From Candidatus Woesearchaeota archaeon (GTDB taxonomy: Archaea > Nanobdellota > Nanobdellia > Woesearchaeales > SM23-78): a DNA stretch of 53,643 bases. A program made the position numbers and the translations under genes. Positions within the stretch are counted from its first letter, which is position 1. Each line of letters starts with the position of its first letter. The notes beneath the pieces are model-generated. The model did no database searches and was not told the origin of the DNA. It saw only the letters and a list, made by a program, of their open reading frames with translations. The stretch covers positions 1 through 53,643 of the forward strand of contig JAFGBP010000011.1 of the NCBI GenBank assembly GCA_016933095.1. Direction: 5' to 3'. Shown here one piece after another: positions 34,086-43,311 of this stretch.

Positions 34086-34697
34086 ATGAGCAGGAGAAGC
34101 AGGGAACGGGCGAAGAAGGGCGAGAAGACAAAGCAGATCCTGATGAGCGTATTCCTGGCTGTAGTCATGATCTTCTCGGTCTTCGGTATATTGATAGGGA
34201 CCCAGTCGGACAAGTTGTCTTTTGGCGGGCATGACTTCAAGGTGGACCAGAATAGGTACACGACCAAGATCGATGGAAAAGAATTGTATTTCTACACGCT
34301 CCCGTATGAGGTGCAATACATAAACGTATCTGATTCTGCAATGAGCAAGATCAAGAACTCTGTCTACATGCTAGCTGTGTTCAATCCTGCCGCGGCAGGG
34401 GAAAGCCTTCCGGCCATCGAGATCGTAAGATTTGACTTCGTGACCTTGCTGACCGACAAGTTTTTCTACAGCGGAGTCGAGGAACCATCTCCGCTTTATA
34501 CAACTCTGCCGACGCTTTCATGTGCCAATGCATCTGCCCAGGCGCCTGCCATCATATTCAATGTCTCGGAATCATCTAGCATCGTCGAGGATGGGAACTG
34601 TATCTACTTGAATGGTCAGGGAGTTGACTTCCTGAGGTTCAGGGACAGGATACTCTATGATTATTATGGGGTGTATGAGGATGCAGAAGGGCAGTGA
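34086..34697 (+). CDS. hypothetical single-pass membrane protein (ORF track start 33987)
   Basis: TATA CTTTTTAAA about 30 nt upstream of Met 34086; N-terminal TM helix. Confidence 0.65.
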   Translation: MSRRSRERAKKGEKTKQILMSVFLAVVMIFSVFGILIGTQSDKLSFGGHDFKVDQNRYTTKIDGKELYFYTLPYEVQYINVSDSAMSKIKNSVYMLAVFNPAAAGESLPAIEIVRFDFVTLLTDKFFYSGVEEPSPLYTTLPTLSCANASAQAPAIIFNVSESSSIVEDGNCIYLNGQGVDFLRFRDRILYDYYGVYEDAEGQ

Positions 34698-35508
34698 TCC
34701 TAAGGCAAACCCTGATGCAGACGTTTCCGATGATCTGCCTAAATCTGCCAAAGAGGCTGTGAAGGAGGAAGGGAACAGCCAAGGGCAAGAGACTCGTTCT
34801 GAACCTGCAAAGGTCGATTTCATGGGGCAGGCATGCCCTTCAGGTCCTAGGGCAGAGAAGAGTCTCGAGGAGGAGAAGGAAATGGCAAGGGAGAGTTTAA
34901 TCTACACCTTGACCATCGTGTTTGTCTGCGTGATCATCTTGCTGGGATTGATCTATGTTCCCCAATACCTAAAGAGCTCGAAGCTTGAATCTGACCAATA
35001 CAATCATTTCAGCTTTGTGCAGGACGAGAACGGTTTCTGGAATACTGTCGTGAATAAGGGAGATCAGCCTTACACCATTCCATTCTATTATCATCCGAGA
35101 GATCTTGAGGACATAATATTGGAGGAGAACTTGAGAGATAAGTTCTTCAACATCCGTGACGTCGGAGGATCAATCTTCATAACCTTGGATCCTGATGCTG
35201 ACAGCAACAAGATAGTCATTGCGGGCGTCGAGATCGCTAAGATTACCGGAGAGCGTTATGGTCTCCTTGATGTGCCGACGAAGTCGGCCTTTACGAAGGT
35301 TCCCGAGGGTGGCTCTACCAACACCGCCACTGCCGTAGTTACGTGCGACCAGGCGGATGAGGACACCATGGTCATCTGGCTCGTTGTCTCTGGCAAGAAC
35401 CTCGTGTCGTCTGTCGGCAACTGCGTTGTTGTCGAGGCTAAGGACTACAATGAGACTGTCAGGGTGGCTGACAGGCTGGTCTATCACCTGATGGGAATCA
35501 TGAACTGA
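34657..35508 (+). CDS. hypothetical single-pass membrane protein, apparent paralogue of the upstream gene
   Basis: TM helix then an extracytoplasmic domain with similar ...GNCVVVEA...DRLVYHLMGI pattern; exact start uncertain. Confidence 0.6.
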   Translation: MIIMGCMRMQKGSDPKANPDADVSDDLPKSAKEAVKEEGNSQGQETRSEPAKVDFMGQACPSGPRAEKSLEEEKEMARESLIYTLTIVFVCVIILLGLIYVPQYLKSSKLESDQYNHFSFVQDENGFWNTVVNKGDQPYTIPFYYHPRDLEDIILEENLRDKFFNIRDVGGSIFITLDPDADSNKIVIAGVEIAKITGERYGLLDVPTKSAFTKVPEGGSTNTATAVVTCDQADEDTMVIWLVVSGKNLVSSVGNCVVVEAKDYNETVRVADRLVYHLMGIMN

Positions 35509-35722
35509 GCGTGAATTGGGTCATGGATTGGATTCTGTTCCTACTTCTGGAGGGTGTTTTCCATAATATTTAAATATCTGAACCGACCTATATACACTTT
35601 AAGTCCCTAAGAGTGACTTTAAGATTTCGGTTTTGGTTATTTTCTTGAATTGCCTACTTGGGTTGTACAGTAATGAAGTGACTTATAAGTGATTTGCTGT
35701 AATACAGGAGCGTGATGCGACG

Positions 35723-36196
35723 ATGGAACAAGTGAAGGGATATGATGCTGTTTCAGGAACAGGGGCTGTTACAGGATCGGTTGAAGATAAGTTATACGAG
35801 CCGACGAAAGCAATTGAAGGAATGCCTCTTTTTTCTGTGCGTGAGATAGACCCGCACACCGTGGTGCTGGATTTCAACTACAAGATGAAGCCAGGCGCTA
35901 TGAACGGAGAATTCAATGCTTTCTGCCACCAATACGGCGGGAATGGGATGAGGAACCTGGTTCTTAACATGAAAAACGCCCGTAATGTGGATGATTTTGG
36001 TCTCGGATATTTGGTGAGGTGTCGTGCGCGTCTGATGCGATCATATCCTGATGGTTCCGTACATCCTTCGATAAGTTTTAGGTTGTGCAACGTTTCGGGC
36101 CATACGAAGAAGTTTATGTCTCTTCACAAGGTCGATGACCTTATACTGCATGAAACGCTTGAAGATGCCTTGAAAGCATCCCAAACGCTTAAATAA
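35723..36196 (+). CDS. STAS-domain protein (anti-sigma antagonist-like)
   Basis: LVLNMKNARNVDDFGLGYLVRCRARL pattern of STAS domains. Confidence 0.65.
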   Translation: MEQVKGYDAVSGTGAVTGSVEDKLYEPTKAIEGMPLFSVREIDPHTVVLDFNYKMKPGAMNGEFNAFCHQYGGNGMRNLVLNMKNARNVDDFGLGYLVRCRARLMRSYPDGSVHPSISFRLCNVSGHTKKFMSLHKVDDLILHETLEDALKASQTLK

Positions 36197-36217
36197 AACT
36201 GCGCGTTCACTTCCTGG

Positions 36218-36652
36218 ATGAAGCTGCAGGATATTGAGGATTACCGTGATCTTGAGAAGGTAGACTCCAGGCATTTCTTTGATGTATTCGTTCCTTCTGA
36301 AGGCTCTGGAATGCAAGACCTTCATGAAGGCCTTCATGTCCTGAAGGGCAAGGGCGTCTTCTCCTGGGGCTGCGCCGACGAGCTGAAGGAGCTTCACGAG
36401 AAGTACGGTTTAGGCATGCTAGTCCTGGATCTCGGCAACGTCAGCTGGATTGACAGTCCTGGCCTTGGAGCCATAATGAGGGCTCACCTGAGGTCATCCA
36501 GGTCTAGAAAGAGCCTGCGGCTCTGCAACCTGAGCAATGATGTGGAAGTCGCACTTACTCTCAGCAATGCGTGGACCATGATGAGAAGGTTTGATACGCT
36601 GAAAGATGCCCTCGTGGCAGAGCAAGAACCGAGAAAAGGATTGTTCTTCTAG
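36218..36652 (+). CDS. STAS-domain protein (anti-sigma antagonist-like)
   Basis: LVLDLGNVSWIDSPGLGAIMRAHLRS. Confidence 0.75.
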   Translation: MKLQDIEDYRDLEKVDSRHFFDVFVPSEGSGMQDLHEGLHVLKGKGVFSWGCADELKELHEKYGLGMLVLDLGNVSWIDSPGLGAIMRAHLRSSRSRKSLRLCNLSNDVEVALTLSNAWTMMRRFDTLKDALVAEQEPRKGLFF

Positions 36653-36697
36653 TGCTGTAGAGAAGATGCTGGCATACCGGTATTCTGGGATGGCTAT

Positions 36698-38341
36698 CTA
36701 GGCCTTCTTGCTGGATTTGGATTTTCTGGAGGGTTTTGCAGTGCTATTGACTTTATCGGCTATCGGCAATGAGAAGTAGAACGTGCTTCCCTTGCCCTCT
36801 TCTGAATTGAACCAGATCTTGCCTTTCATCTGCTCCAGCAATCCCTTGCAGATCGAGAGGCCAAGGCCTGACCCGCCAAATTCCTTGGTGTATGACCCGT
36901 CGACTTGGTAGTACTTGGTGAACATGAACTGTTGCTTGTCCTTCGGGATTCCGATTCCCGTGTCTCTTATTTCAAAATTAACTTGCGGTCCCTGCCTATA
37001 GGCCTTTAATGCTATGGATCCTTTTCTGGTGAATTTGACGGCGTTGGTTATGAGGTTTCTTAATATTTGAAGGACTCTTTCCTTGTCAGCTCTTACTTTT
37101 GGAAGGCCAGGCTCTACTTCGAATGACGCTTTTAGGCCTTTCTCCTTTATCAGCATGTGCATGCTCGTCTTGGTATCAGCCATTATATCCTGCACGCTCA
37201 CGTCATCAATCGCGATTCTTAACTGCCCAAGTGAGATCCTTGATGCGTCGACGATGTCAAGTATCAGGCTGTAGAGCCTGTTGGTGTTCTGGTCTATGAG
37301 ATCTAGGAAGCGGGATTTCTTTTTCTCGTCCTTGATCTTCTTGTCCCTCAGTATCTGGGAGAAGCCTTTGATGCTCACAAGAGGAGTCTTCAGCTCGTGG
37401 GACGTGACTGATATGAACTCATCCTTCTTCTTGTCGAGCTCGAACAGCTTCTGGTTGGTCTCTTCAAGCTTTGCATTGGTGTCGACAAGCTCGTTCTTCT
37501 TCTCTTCAAGTTCTTGGTTCTTCTCTTGTAGCTTGTCTTTTGCTTCCACAAGAGATGTGTTGATCTCTTTCTGAGATTTTATCTCGAGCTTCAGCCTTCT
37601 TAGCATGTTCTTGAAGGAGTTTGACAGTGTTCCGACTTCATTCTTCTCATTCAGCAGGTCCAAGCTTACTTCAATCTCTAGATTGCCATTAGAGATGCTC
37701 TCTGCTACGTTTGAGAGCTTCATTAGGGGCGCACTTAGCCTATTAGAGTAGAACAATGCGAAGAATATGCTTCCCAAGGTGCTTATCAGTATCAGTGTCA
37801 CTGAGAATGCTATTGTCGTCTTCCTAAGGGTCTGGAGGCTGGCCTGCAGCTCCTTCGAGTATTCCAGCTCTTTCAGGATGAGGTTTGCCGTGCCTTCTCT
37901 GACGTAATCCTTGCCCCTAATGGCCCTGTCATATATGCCAGTCCCTTGGGTGAAGTTCCTCTGGGAAAGCCCTGCGAGGCTGCTGTCGCAGTCCGTTTTG
38001 ATGCTGTGCGTCATGCTCTTGATCTTGGAGAACTCTGCTATGCTTTCGGGGAAGGTGATTGCATCTTCAAGATTTCCGAACACGTCTTCTATGTCGTTTC
38101 CAGCGCTCTCATACTCGTTCCAGTAATCTGTGTTGTTGGCATCTTGCAGCAGTGACGTGTAGCTGTCGATCATCTTAGAGAAAGACTCTGTAATCCTGTA
38201 CTCGAGTATCATGCTGTCTGACATCGCCCTATACTTGCCTTCGATGAATGAATATGTGACGATGATGAATATATTGAGAAATAGCATGAGGCAGATGAGC
38301 ACTGCAAATGATACCAATAAGCTTGTTTTTATCTTCGCCAT
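36698..38341 (-). CDS. membrane-bound sensor histidine kinase (HAMP, HisKA, HATPase)
   Basis: SVTSHELKTPLVSIKGFSQIL (H-box), NLITNAVKFT, DTGIGIPKDKQ, GGSGLGLSI. Confidence 0.95.
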   Translation of the reverse strand: MAKIKTSLLVSFAVLICLMLFLNIFIIVTYSFIEGKYRAMSDSMILEYRITESFSKMIDSYTSLLQDANNTDYWNEYESAGNDIEDVFGNLEDAITFPESIAEFSKIKSMTHSIKTDCDSSLAGLSQRNFTQGTGIYDRAIRGKDYVREGTANLILKELEYSKELQASLQTLRKTTIAFSVTLILISTLGSIFFALFYSNRLSAPLMKLSNVAESISNGNLEIEVSLDLLNEKNEVGTLSNSFKNMLRRLKLEIKSQKEINTSLVEAKDKLQEKNQELEEKKNELVDTNAKLEETNQKLFELDKKKDEFISVTSHELKTPLVSIKGFSQILRDKKIKDEKKKSRFLDLIDQNTNRLYSLILDIVDASRISLGQLRIAIDDVSVQDIMADTKTSMHMLIKEKGLKASFEVEPGLPKVRADKERVLQILRNLITNAVKFTRKGSIALKAYRQGPQVNFEIRDTGIGIPKDKQQFMFTKYYQVDGSYTKEFGGSGLGLSICKGLLEQMKGKIWFNSEEGKGSTFYFSLPIADKVNSTAKPSRKSKSSKKA

Positions 38342-38474
38342 TCTTCTCTATCTATGATTGTCGTATTAACAGTCCTAAACGAAGCTTTCGTGCATGACTA
38401 TGACTCTAAAAAAAGATGAAAAAGTTTATTTAAGAGTTTGCTCTAATCTACCTCTTTTTTTACTTCTTCTCTAA

Positions 38475-39800
38475 CTATGTGAATGACCACACTGTTATGA
38501 AGTCGCTGCTTGTCTGCTTGGTCAGTTCGGCCATTGCTTTCGCGGCTTTGCTTGAATCCTTGTCCTCTACAAACACAGACATGATATTGTTCAGTTCACT
38601 TACATAACTGGCTGGTATTCCAGTTCCTCTGCTTGGGAAGTAATACTTGACACTCTTGAAGTCCTGGATGGCTGCTTTCTGGTAGTCATCGTAGAGGCTT
38701 ATGTCAGAGTCAATCCTTGCTGAGATCGAGCCTTTCTTTGGGTTGAATGCGTCTTGTCCTGCCTTTGAAGCCACGACTTCCAACCATCTTATAGAATTGG
38801 TTGGGTGGGCCGTTCCTCTTGGCCTGACGAACGTGTCGACTGACATGATATACTCATCTGTTGTACCAGGTACAGGGAATGTGCCATAGTCAAGGTTGTA
38901 TTTCATCCCGACTATCTTGAACTCGCCGTTTGCCCAGTCTCCCATGACGTTGAAGGCGCCTTCGCCCTTGATGACCCTGCCTACTGCGTCGTTCCAGCCG
39001 ACTGTGGCGCTGTCAGCATTCGTGTAGCTGAGGAATCTCTTGAAGGTCTCCAGGGCTGATATCATCCTGGGGTCATCGGCCGAGGTTATCTTGCCGTTCA
39101 TCCAGTCCTCATAGAACTGGGGGCCTTGGCTTCCCAGGATGGTTTCGAAGACGTGTATTGCCGTCCAAGCCTCGCCTTGGACGATGGGGTCTTGTATGCC
39201 TGCCTCTCTTAGCTTGTCGCATGCTGCGAAGAAAGAGTCCCAGTCAGTAAGCTTGGTGGGGTCAATCCCGTTTTCATCTAGGAGCTTCTTGTTGTACCAC
39301 ACGACGTTGTTCCTATGGATCCCTATCGGGATGGAGTAGTAGTTTCCCTTGAACTTGTTGATGTCCTGTATGACTTTTGGGATTACTTCTTCAAGGTTCT
39401 CTGAGGCCCAGATGTCGTCGACAGTCTCCAGGGTCTCGGAGTCATAGTAGGGTTTGACCTCATATCCTGGATGGCCTTGGAATGAGTCTGGAGCCTCTCC
39501 ATTGAGGACCATTGGCTGAAGGACTACTGCGTGGAAGTCAACGTTTCCTCCCTTGACGGGTGCTGACATGATGGCTACGTTAGGATATTCTTTTGAGAAG
39601 ACATCCACTAGCGCGTTTACTGCAGAGGCTTCGCTTGATGAGGTCCACCAATGGTATATTGCAAGGGCGTTTACTTCGGCCTTCTGGGCAGGCTCTTTTG
39701 TCTCTGGCACCGGCGGCGGTGCGTTGCTTGCGCATCCAAGCAGGAACATTGAAAATATTACTAAACTCAACAGAATGATCATCTCTTTTCTCATCTTCAC
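38475..39800 (-). CDS. ABC-transporter-type extracellular solute-binding lipoprotein (family 1, sugar-type)
   Basis: lipobox-like FLLGCASNAPPP; family 1 SBP layout. Confidence 0.88.
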   Translation of the reverse strand: MKMRKEMIILLSLVIFSMFLLGCASNAPPPVPETKEPAQKAEVNALAIYHWWTSSSEASAVNALVDVFSKEYPNVAIMSAPVKGGNVDFHAVVLQPMVLNGEAPDSFQGHPGYEVKPYYDSETLETVDDIWASENLEEVIPKVIQDINKFKGNYYSIPIGIHRNNVVWYNKKLLDENGIDPTKLTDWDSFFAACDKLREAGIQDPIVQGEAWTAIHVFETILGSQGPQFYEDWMNGKITSADDPRMISALETFKRFLSYTNADSATVGWNDAVGRVIKGEGAFNVMGDWANGEFKIVGMKYNLDYGTFPVPGTTDEYIMSVDTFVRPRGTAHPTNSIRWLEVVASKAGQDAFNPKKGSISARIDSDISLYDDYQKAAIQDFKSVKYYFPSRGTGIPASYVSELNNIMSVFVEDKDSSKAAKAMAELTKQTSSDFITVWSFT

Positions 39801-39875
39801 GCCTCCTTTTTCCTTTCAAGGAAATATAGCTCCTCACCGACAAACTAGGTTTATATATTTTTCCGTAGTTGAACG

Positions 39876-39997
39876 GGAACCGTTCAAAAAGTGCCGCATT
39901 GCGAAGTATGATGATATTATATGCGGAACCTTTAGAATCGGACAACAATTACGGGTCTAGGCGAACGGAGCGCGGCACAAAAGATTTTGAACGGTTC
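39876..39997 (+). mobile_element. 122-bp palindromic MITE-like element, copy E4
   Basis: arms GGAACCGTTCAAAA/TTTTGAACGGTTCC; inner GTGCCGC/GCGGCAC; flanked by perfect 13-bp direct repeats CCGTAGTTGAACG (39863-39875, 39998-40010). Confidence 0.92.
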
Positions 39998-40074
39998 CCG
40001 TAGTTGAACGTAGATGCTTTTATTGCTTGTCTTCCTGTCAGAAGAGCGGCCAGAATGGGATGGGCTAAGATTGA

Positions 40075-40482
40075 CTAATATTTGTGTTGGTCTTCGCTCG
40101 GCACGTGGAGGTCGTAGCTCACTTCTTCTATCTTCTCGTTCTCCCAAGCGACGAACCTGAAGGACAGCCCGAGCCTCATCAGGCTTGTCATGACCGCGGT
40201 GTGCTCTCTTCCTGTGCCTGAGTCGATGTTCACGGCAACTTCCATACCTTTAACCCTGCCTTTAAGCTGTGAGACTATTGAGTCGCGCAGCATGGACGTT
40301 GAGGTGTTCGTATCAGAATTCACGACGATGGAGTGCACGTTCTGCTTCTCAAGCTTTAGATTTTGGCGGGTCCACTCGCTCATCACCAAGAATACGTTCT
40401 CGAACTCGCTTCTGGAAGCCAGCCTGAGGACTCCAGTCCACGTCCCTTTTCCTGCGCCTAAGCAAGCCACCAGGTCTGTCAT
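40075..40482 (-). CDS. stand-alone Rossmann-like protein resembling a CARF domain (tentative)
   Basis: VACLGAGKGTWTGVLRLASR...VAVNIDSGTGREHTAVMTSLMRLGLSFRFV. Confidence 0.45.
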   Translation of the reverse strand: MTDLVACLGAGKGTWTGVLRLASRSEFENVFLVMSEWTRQNLKLEKQNVHSIVVNSDTNTSTSMLRDSIVSQLKGRVKGMEVAVNIDSGTGREHTAVMTSLMRLGLSFRFVAWENEKIEEVSYDLHVPSEDQHKY

Positions 40483-40654
40483 GGTTCAGGCAAACAAACC
40501 TTGTTTTATAAAATTTGCGAGATTGGCTTTAGACCGCCGCGATAACCTGGGTTTCATCGGGCCACGCGGCGCTATTAACAGGAAAATAAGATAAGAGAGG
40601 AAAACAAAATAAGAAAACTGAAGAATTATTAAATAATTTGAAAAAGAACTTTGC

Positions 40655-42901
40655 TCAATAAACCGGGATCTTCCCTGTGCCTTCGCCTGTGAGCTCGACG
40701 TTCTTGACCTTGGAAAGGTCTTCGAGCTTGTTTATCCTTAGCAGGTTCTGGCTCTTGGTGTAGAGCAGGTCTTCGATGTAGAGGCTTCTCTCGACTGCCG
40801 GGCCGTAGTAGTACCTTGAGGTCAGGCCTGCCGAGTGGTCTATGAGTCCGCGGAGCTCGATGTCGTCCTTTGTTATCTTGAAGACGAGCGCTCCGTTGTA
40901 GCCTTCGACTGTCTCTCCTTTCCTTGGCACTATGCCCTCGCCTTCGGCCCAGCTCCAGTCAGTGTAAGTCTGACTGTAGGCCGGGATGACGAGCAGTTCC
41001 TTCTCTCTGTCGAATAAGAAGGCTTTGTGCTCGTACTCTGCAGTGCTCTGCGCATAGCGTTCATCAGTCACGAACTTGGCGATTTCCTTTGGGTTCTCTA
41101 CGTCTGAGACGTCGAAGAGGCTGATCTTCAGGCCTTTTGTCCTTCCAGTCTCGCTAGCATCTCGCCCGATGCCTATGATGGTGTCCTTGTCGTAAGGGTG
41201 CAGGTACCTGCTGAAGCCCGGTATCTTAAGCTTTCCAAGCTCTTTAGGGTTCTTGGCGTCGCTTAGGTCTATGACGAAGAACGGGTCGACTTGCTGGAAT
41301 GTCACCATGTACAAGCGGTCTCCGATGAACCTTGTCGAGTAGATGCTCTCTCCCTCTGCCAAGCCTTCCAGATCTCCTAAGACCTTCAGGTCCTTGCTGA
41401 GGGTGTAGACGTTGTTTGAGGACTCAGTCCTGTCCTTCTCAAACCTCGACCACCTTTGGCTTATCGTAGTGGCGATCCTGAAGACGTCTCCTTCCTCGTC
41501 CATGCTGAATTGGTTCATGATGTGGCCAGGTACCTTGCCGTTGGCTTTTATAGCGATGTCTGGTCCTTCGACGCTTATTTTGTTGATGATCGTGTACTCG
41601 AAGTACTCGTATTCCTTGAGCTTCTTCATGAGCAGCTCTTCTGCCTTGTCCTGCATGTCGGCCTGCTCTTCCTGGCTCATGAAATTCATGTAGTCGTAGG
41701 CTATCTGCATGATTTTTGACTGCTTCTCACTCCTTGACAGCAGGTCTTCATCAGCATTCTTTATCTTCTCGATGAGCGCCTTGTCGCTTTCGGTCAGAAG
41801 CGGCATCAAGAGGTCCAGCATTATGTCCTGCTGGATCTCCCACTCGTTGATGCTTTCAGTATATGTTATGTAGATGTTCTTCTCGCTCATGTAGAGGTTC
41901 TGGCCGTACTCTATGGCGACGCTCTTAGAGTTCACTTTCTCGCTTGGATCGTCCAGGTTGATCGCGTGGATGTTAGCCAGGTTAACAGAGCTGTAAGGGA
42001 TGTTGAACCTGTAGATGTCCTTTGCAGGCATCTGCATGATCTCTGCTCCGTTGAACATGACTGGAGTGGGGTATATCCTCCTGTACTCTGGCGTCAGGGT
42101 CGTTATGAAGTATACGTAGCCGTTGGTCATCCTGGCCTGAGAATATCTTCCCTCGAACTTGTACTCCTTATCAAGCTCGGGATTCTCCTTGTCGCTAATA
42201 TCGTAGATGTTGAAGTAAGTCATGCCCTGCCTCGGCCTAAAGTCCATGTCCTTGTAGAAGTCAAGGTCGTAGAAGTCTCCGAAGACTGCGAGCCTGTCTC
42301 CGTCTATGAAGAGGCCTTGGGCTCCGTTCTTCAGCTTGACTTTCGACACGACTTCTGCATCCTCTCCAGGGTAAGCCTTGATGATGAACAGCACGTTGTT
42401 AGAGATCGTGTAGATGTAGTTGCCGTCTGTCTTTATGATGTCGGCTTCATCAACACTGGCTACTTGGTTGTTGGTCTCCGAGTAGTCCAGGTCATACGCT
42501 TGGCTCTCCTCGCCCGATCCTCCAACATCAGATTTGACAGCAGCAGGAGCTGCAGTAGGCACGGCTGCGCCGTCATTCACAGCCATAGAATCGACTGCCA
42601 TTTCCATCGTCGCTACTCCCCTGGCGCCGATCGCCATCCCGCCGTAGACGCTTCCTCCGCTGCTGGACCTTATGAAGGCGAGGTAGTCCGAGTCAGACTC
42701 AAACCTGCTCGTCTCTATCTTCTCTCCAGGGTCAAACGATCCCTGGCCTGTGCCTCCGGCGCTAAGCCCTCCCGGCCCGACCGGCTCGATTATCGGCGGG
42801 ATTATTCCTCCTTCGCAGCCGGACAGCAGGAGGCCGGCACTCAGCACAAACATTATAAGCATTAGGGTCGAAACGATTGATTCTTTTCTCATGGCTTTCA
42901 C
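40655..42901 (-). CDS. secreted beta-propeller domain lipoprotein
   Basis: lipobox-like LLLSGCEGG; YSETNNQVASVDEADIIKTDGNYIYTISNN typical of the archaeal secreted beta-propeller family. Confidence 0.85.
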   Translation of the reverse strand: MKAMRKESIVSTLMLIMFVLSAGLLLSGCEGGIIPPIIEPVGPGGLSAGGTGQGSFDPGEKIETSRFESDSDYLAFIRSSSGGSVYGGMAIGARGVATMEMAVDSMAVNDGAAVPTAAPAAVKSDVGGSGEESQAYDLDYSETNNQVASVDEADIIKTDGNYIYTISNNVLFIIKAYPGEDAEVVSKVKLKNGAQGLFIDGDRLAVFGDFYDLDFYKDMDFRPRQGMTYFNIYDISDKENPELDKEYKFEGRYSQARMTNGYVYFITTLTPEYRRIYPTPVMFNGAEIMQMPAKDIYRFNIPYSSVNLANIHAINLDDPSEKVNSKSVAIEYGQNLYMSEKNIYITYTESINEWEIQQDIMLDLLMPLLTESDKALIEKIKNADEDLLSRSEKQSKIMQIAYDYMNFMSQEEQADMQDKAEELLMKKLKEYEYFEYTIINKISVEGPDIAIKANGKVPGHIMNQFSMDEEGDVFRIATTISQRWSRFEKDRTESSNNVYTLSKDLKVLGDLEGLAEGESIYSTRFIGDRLYMVTFQQVDPFFVIDLSDAKNPKELGKLKIPGFSRYLHPYDKDTIIGIGRDASETGRTKGLKISLFDVSDVENPKEIAKFVTDERYAQSTAEYEHKAFLFDREKELLVIPAYSQTYTDWSWAEGEGIVPRKGETVEGYNGALVFKITKDDIELRGLIDHSAGLTSRYYYGPAVERSLYIEDLLYTKSQNLLRINKLEDLSKVKNVELTGEGTGKIPVY

Positions 42902-43026
42902 CTTTGTTTTTTTCCTTCTTGTTGTTTTTTTTGTTTTGGTTTTTTTGTTTTTTTCAGTTCTTTTCTTTTTCTTCTCTTTCTTCTCTTTTTTTTCTTCTCT
43001 TTCTTCTTTTTTTCTTTTCTTTTTCT
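42902..43026. repeat. polypyrimidine (+ strand) / A/G-only (gene strand) low-complexity tract
   Basis: long T/C run directly upstream of the beta-propeller gene start. Confidence 0.9.
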
Positions 43027-43311
43027 AATCGTCCGCCGCTGGTCCGGAATGCAATCCGATGAAGCGGCGCTCCAAGGCATTGGCTTTCCTACCTTCCGTC
43101 GATAACCCAACCCATTTTGCGGCTGGTAATTATTGTATGGATGAGGGTTTATAAATAGTTTGTTTAGGATTCAAATCGGATTGAAGCTATACAGATAAGT
43201 TTATATAGTTCGGCCTTTACACTTTTTCTTATAGGGTTTTCATTTTGCTTTAGATTATGAAGACTATTTAGGTGGGTTAGCTGCGTTCGCAGTAATAAGC
43301 GTGGGTAATGG

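Noticed and set aside
40534-40572. CGCCGCG...CGCGGCG inverted repeat upstream of 40075..40482
   Set aside because: lacks the 122-bp family core and flanking direct repeats; a single GC-rich hairpin is weak evidence
41966-42865. Long antisense ORF 41966..42865 opposite the beta-propeller gene
   Set aside because: mirror of a strong coding frame on the other strand; composition looks like antisense shadow
42877-43062. Phe/Ser-rich ORFs 42750..43028 and 42877..43062
   Set aside because: direct translation of the polypyrimidine tract; not credible proteins
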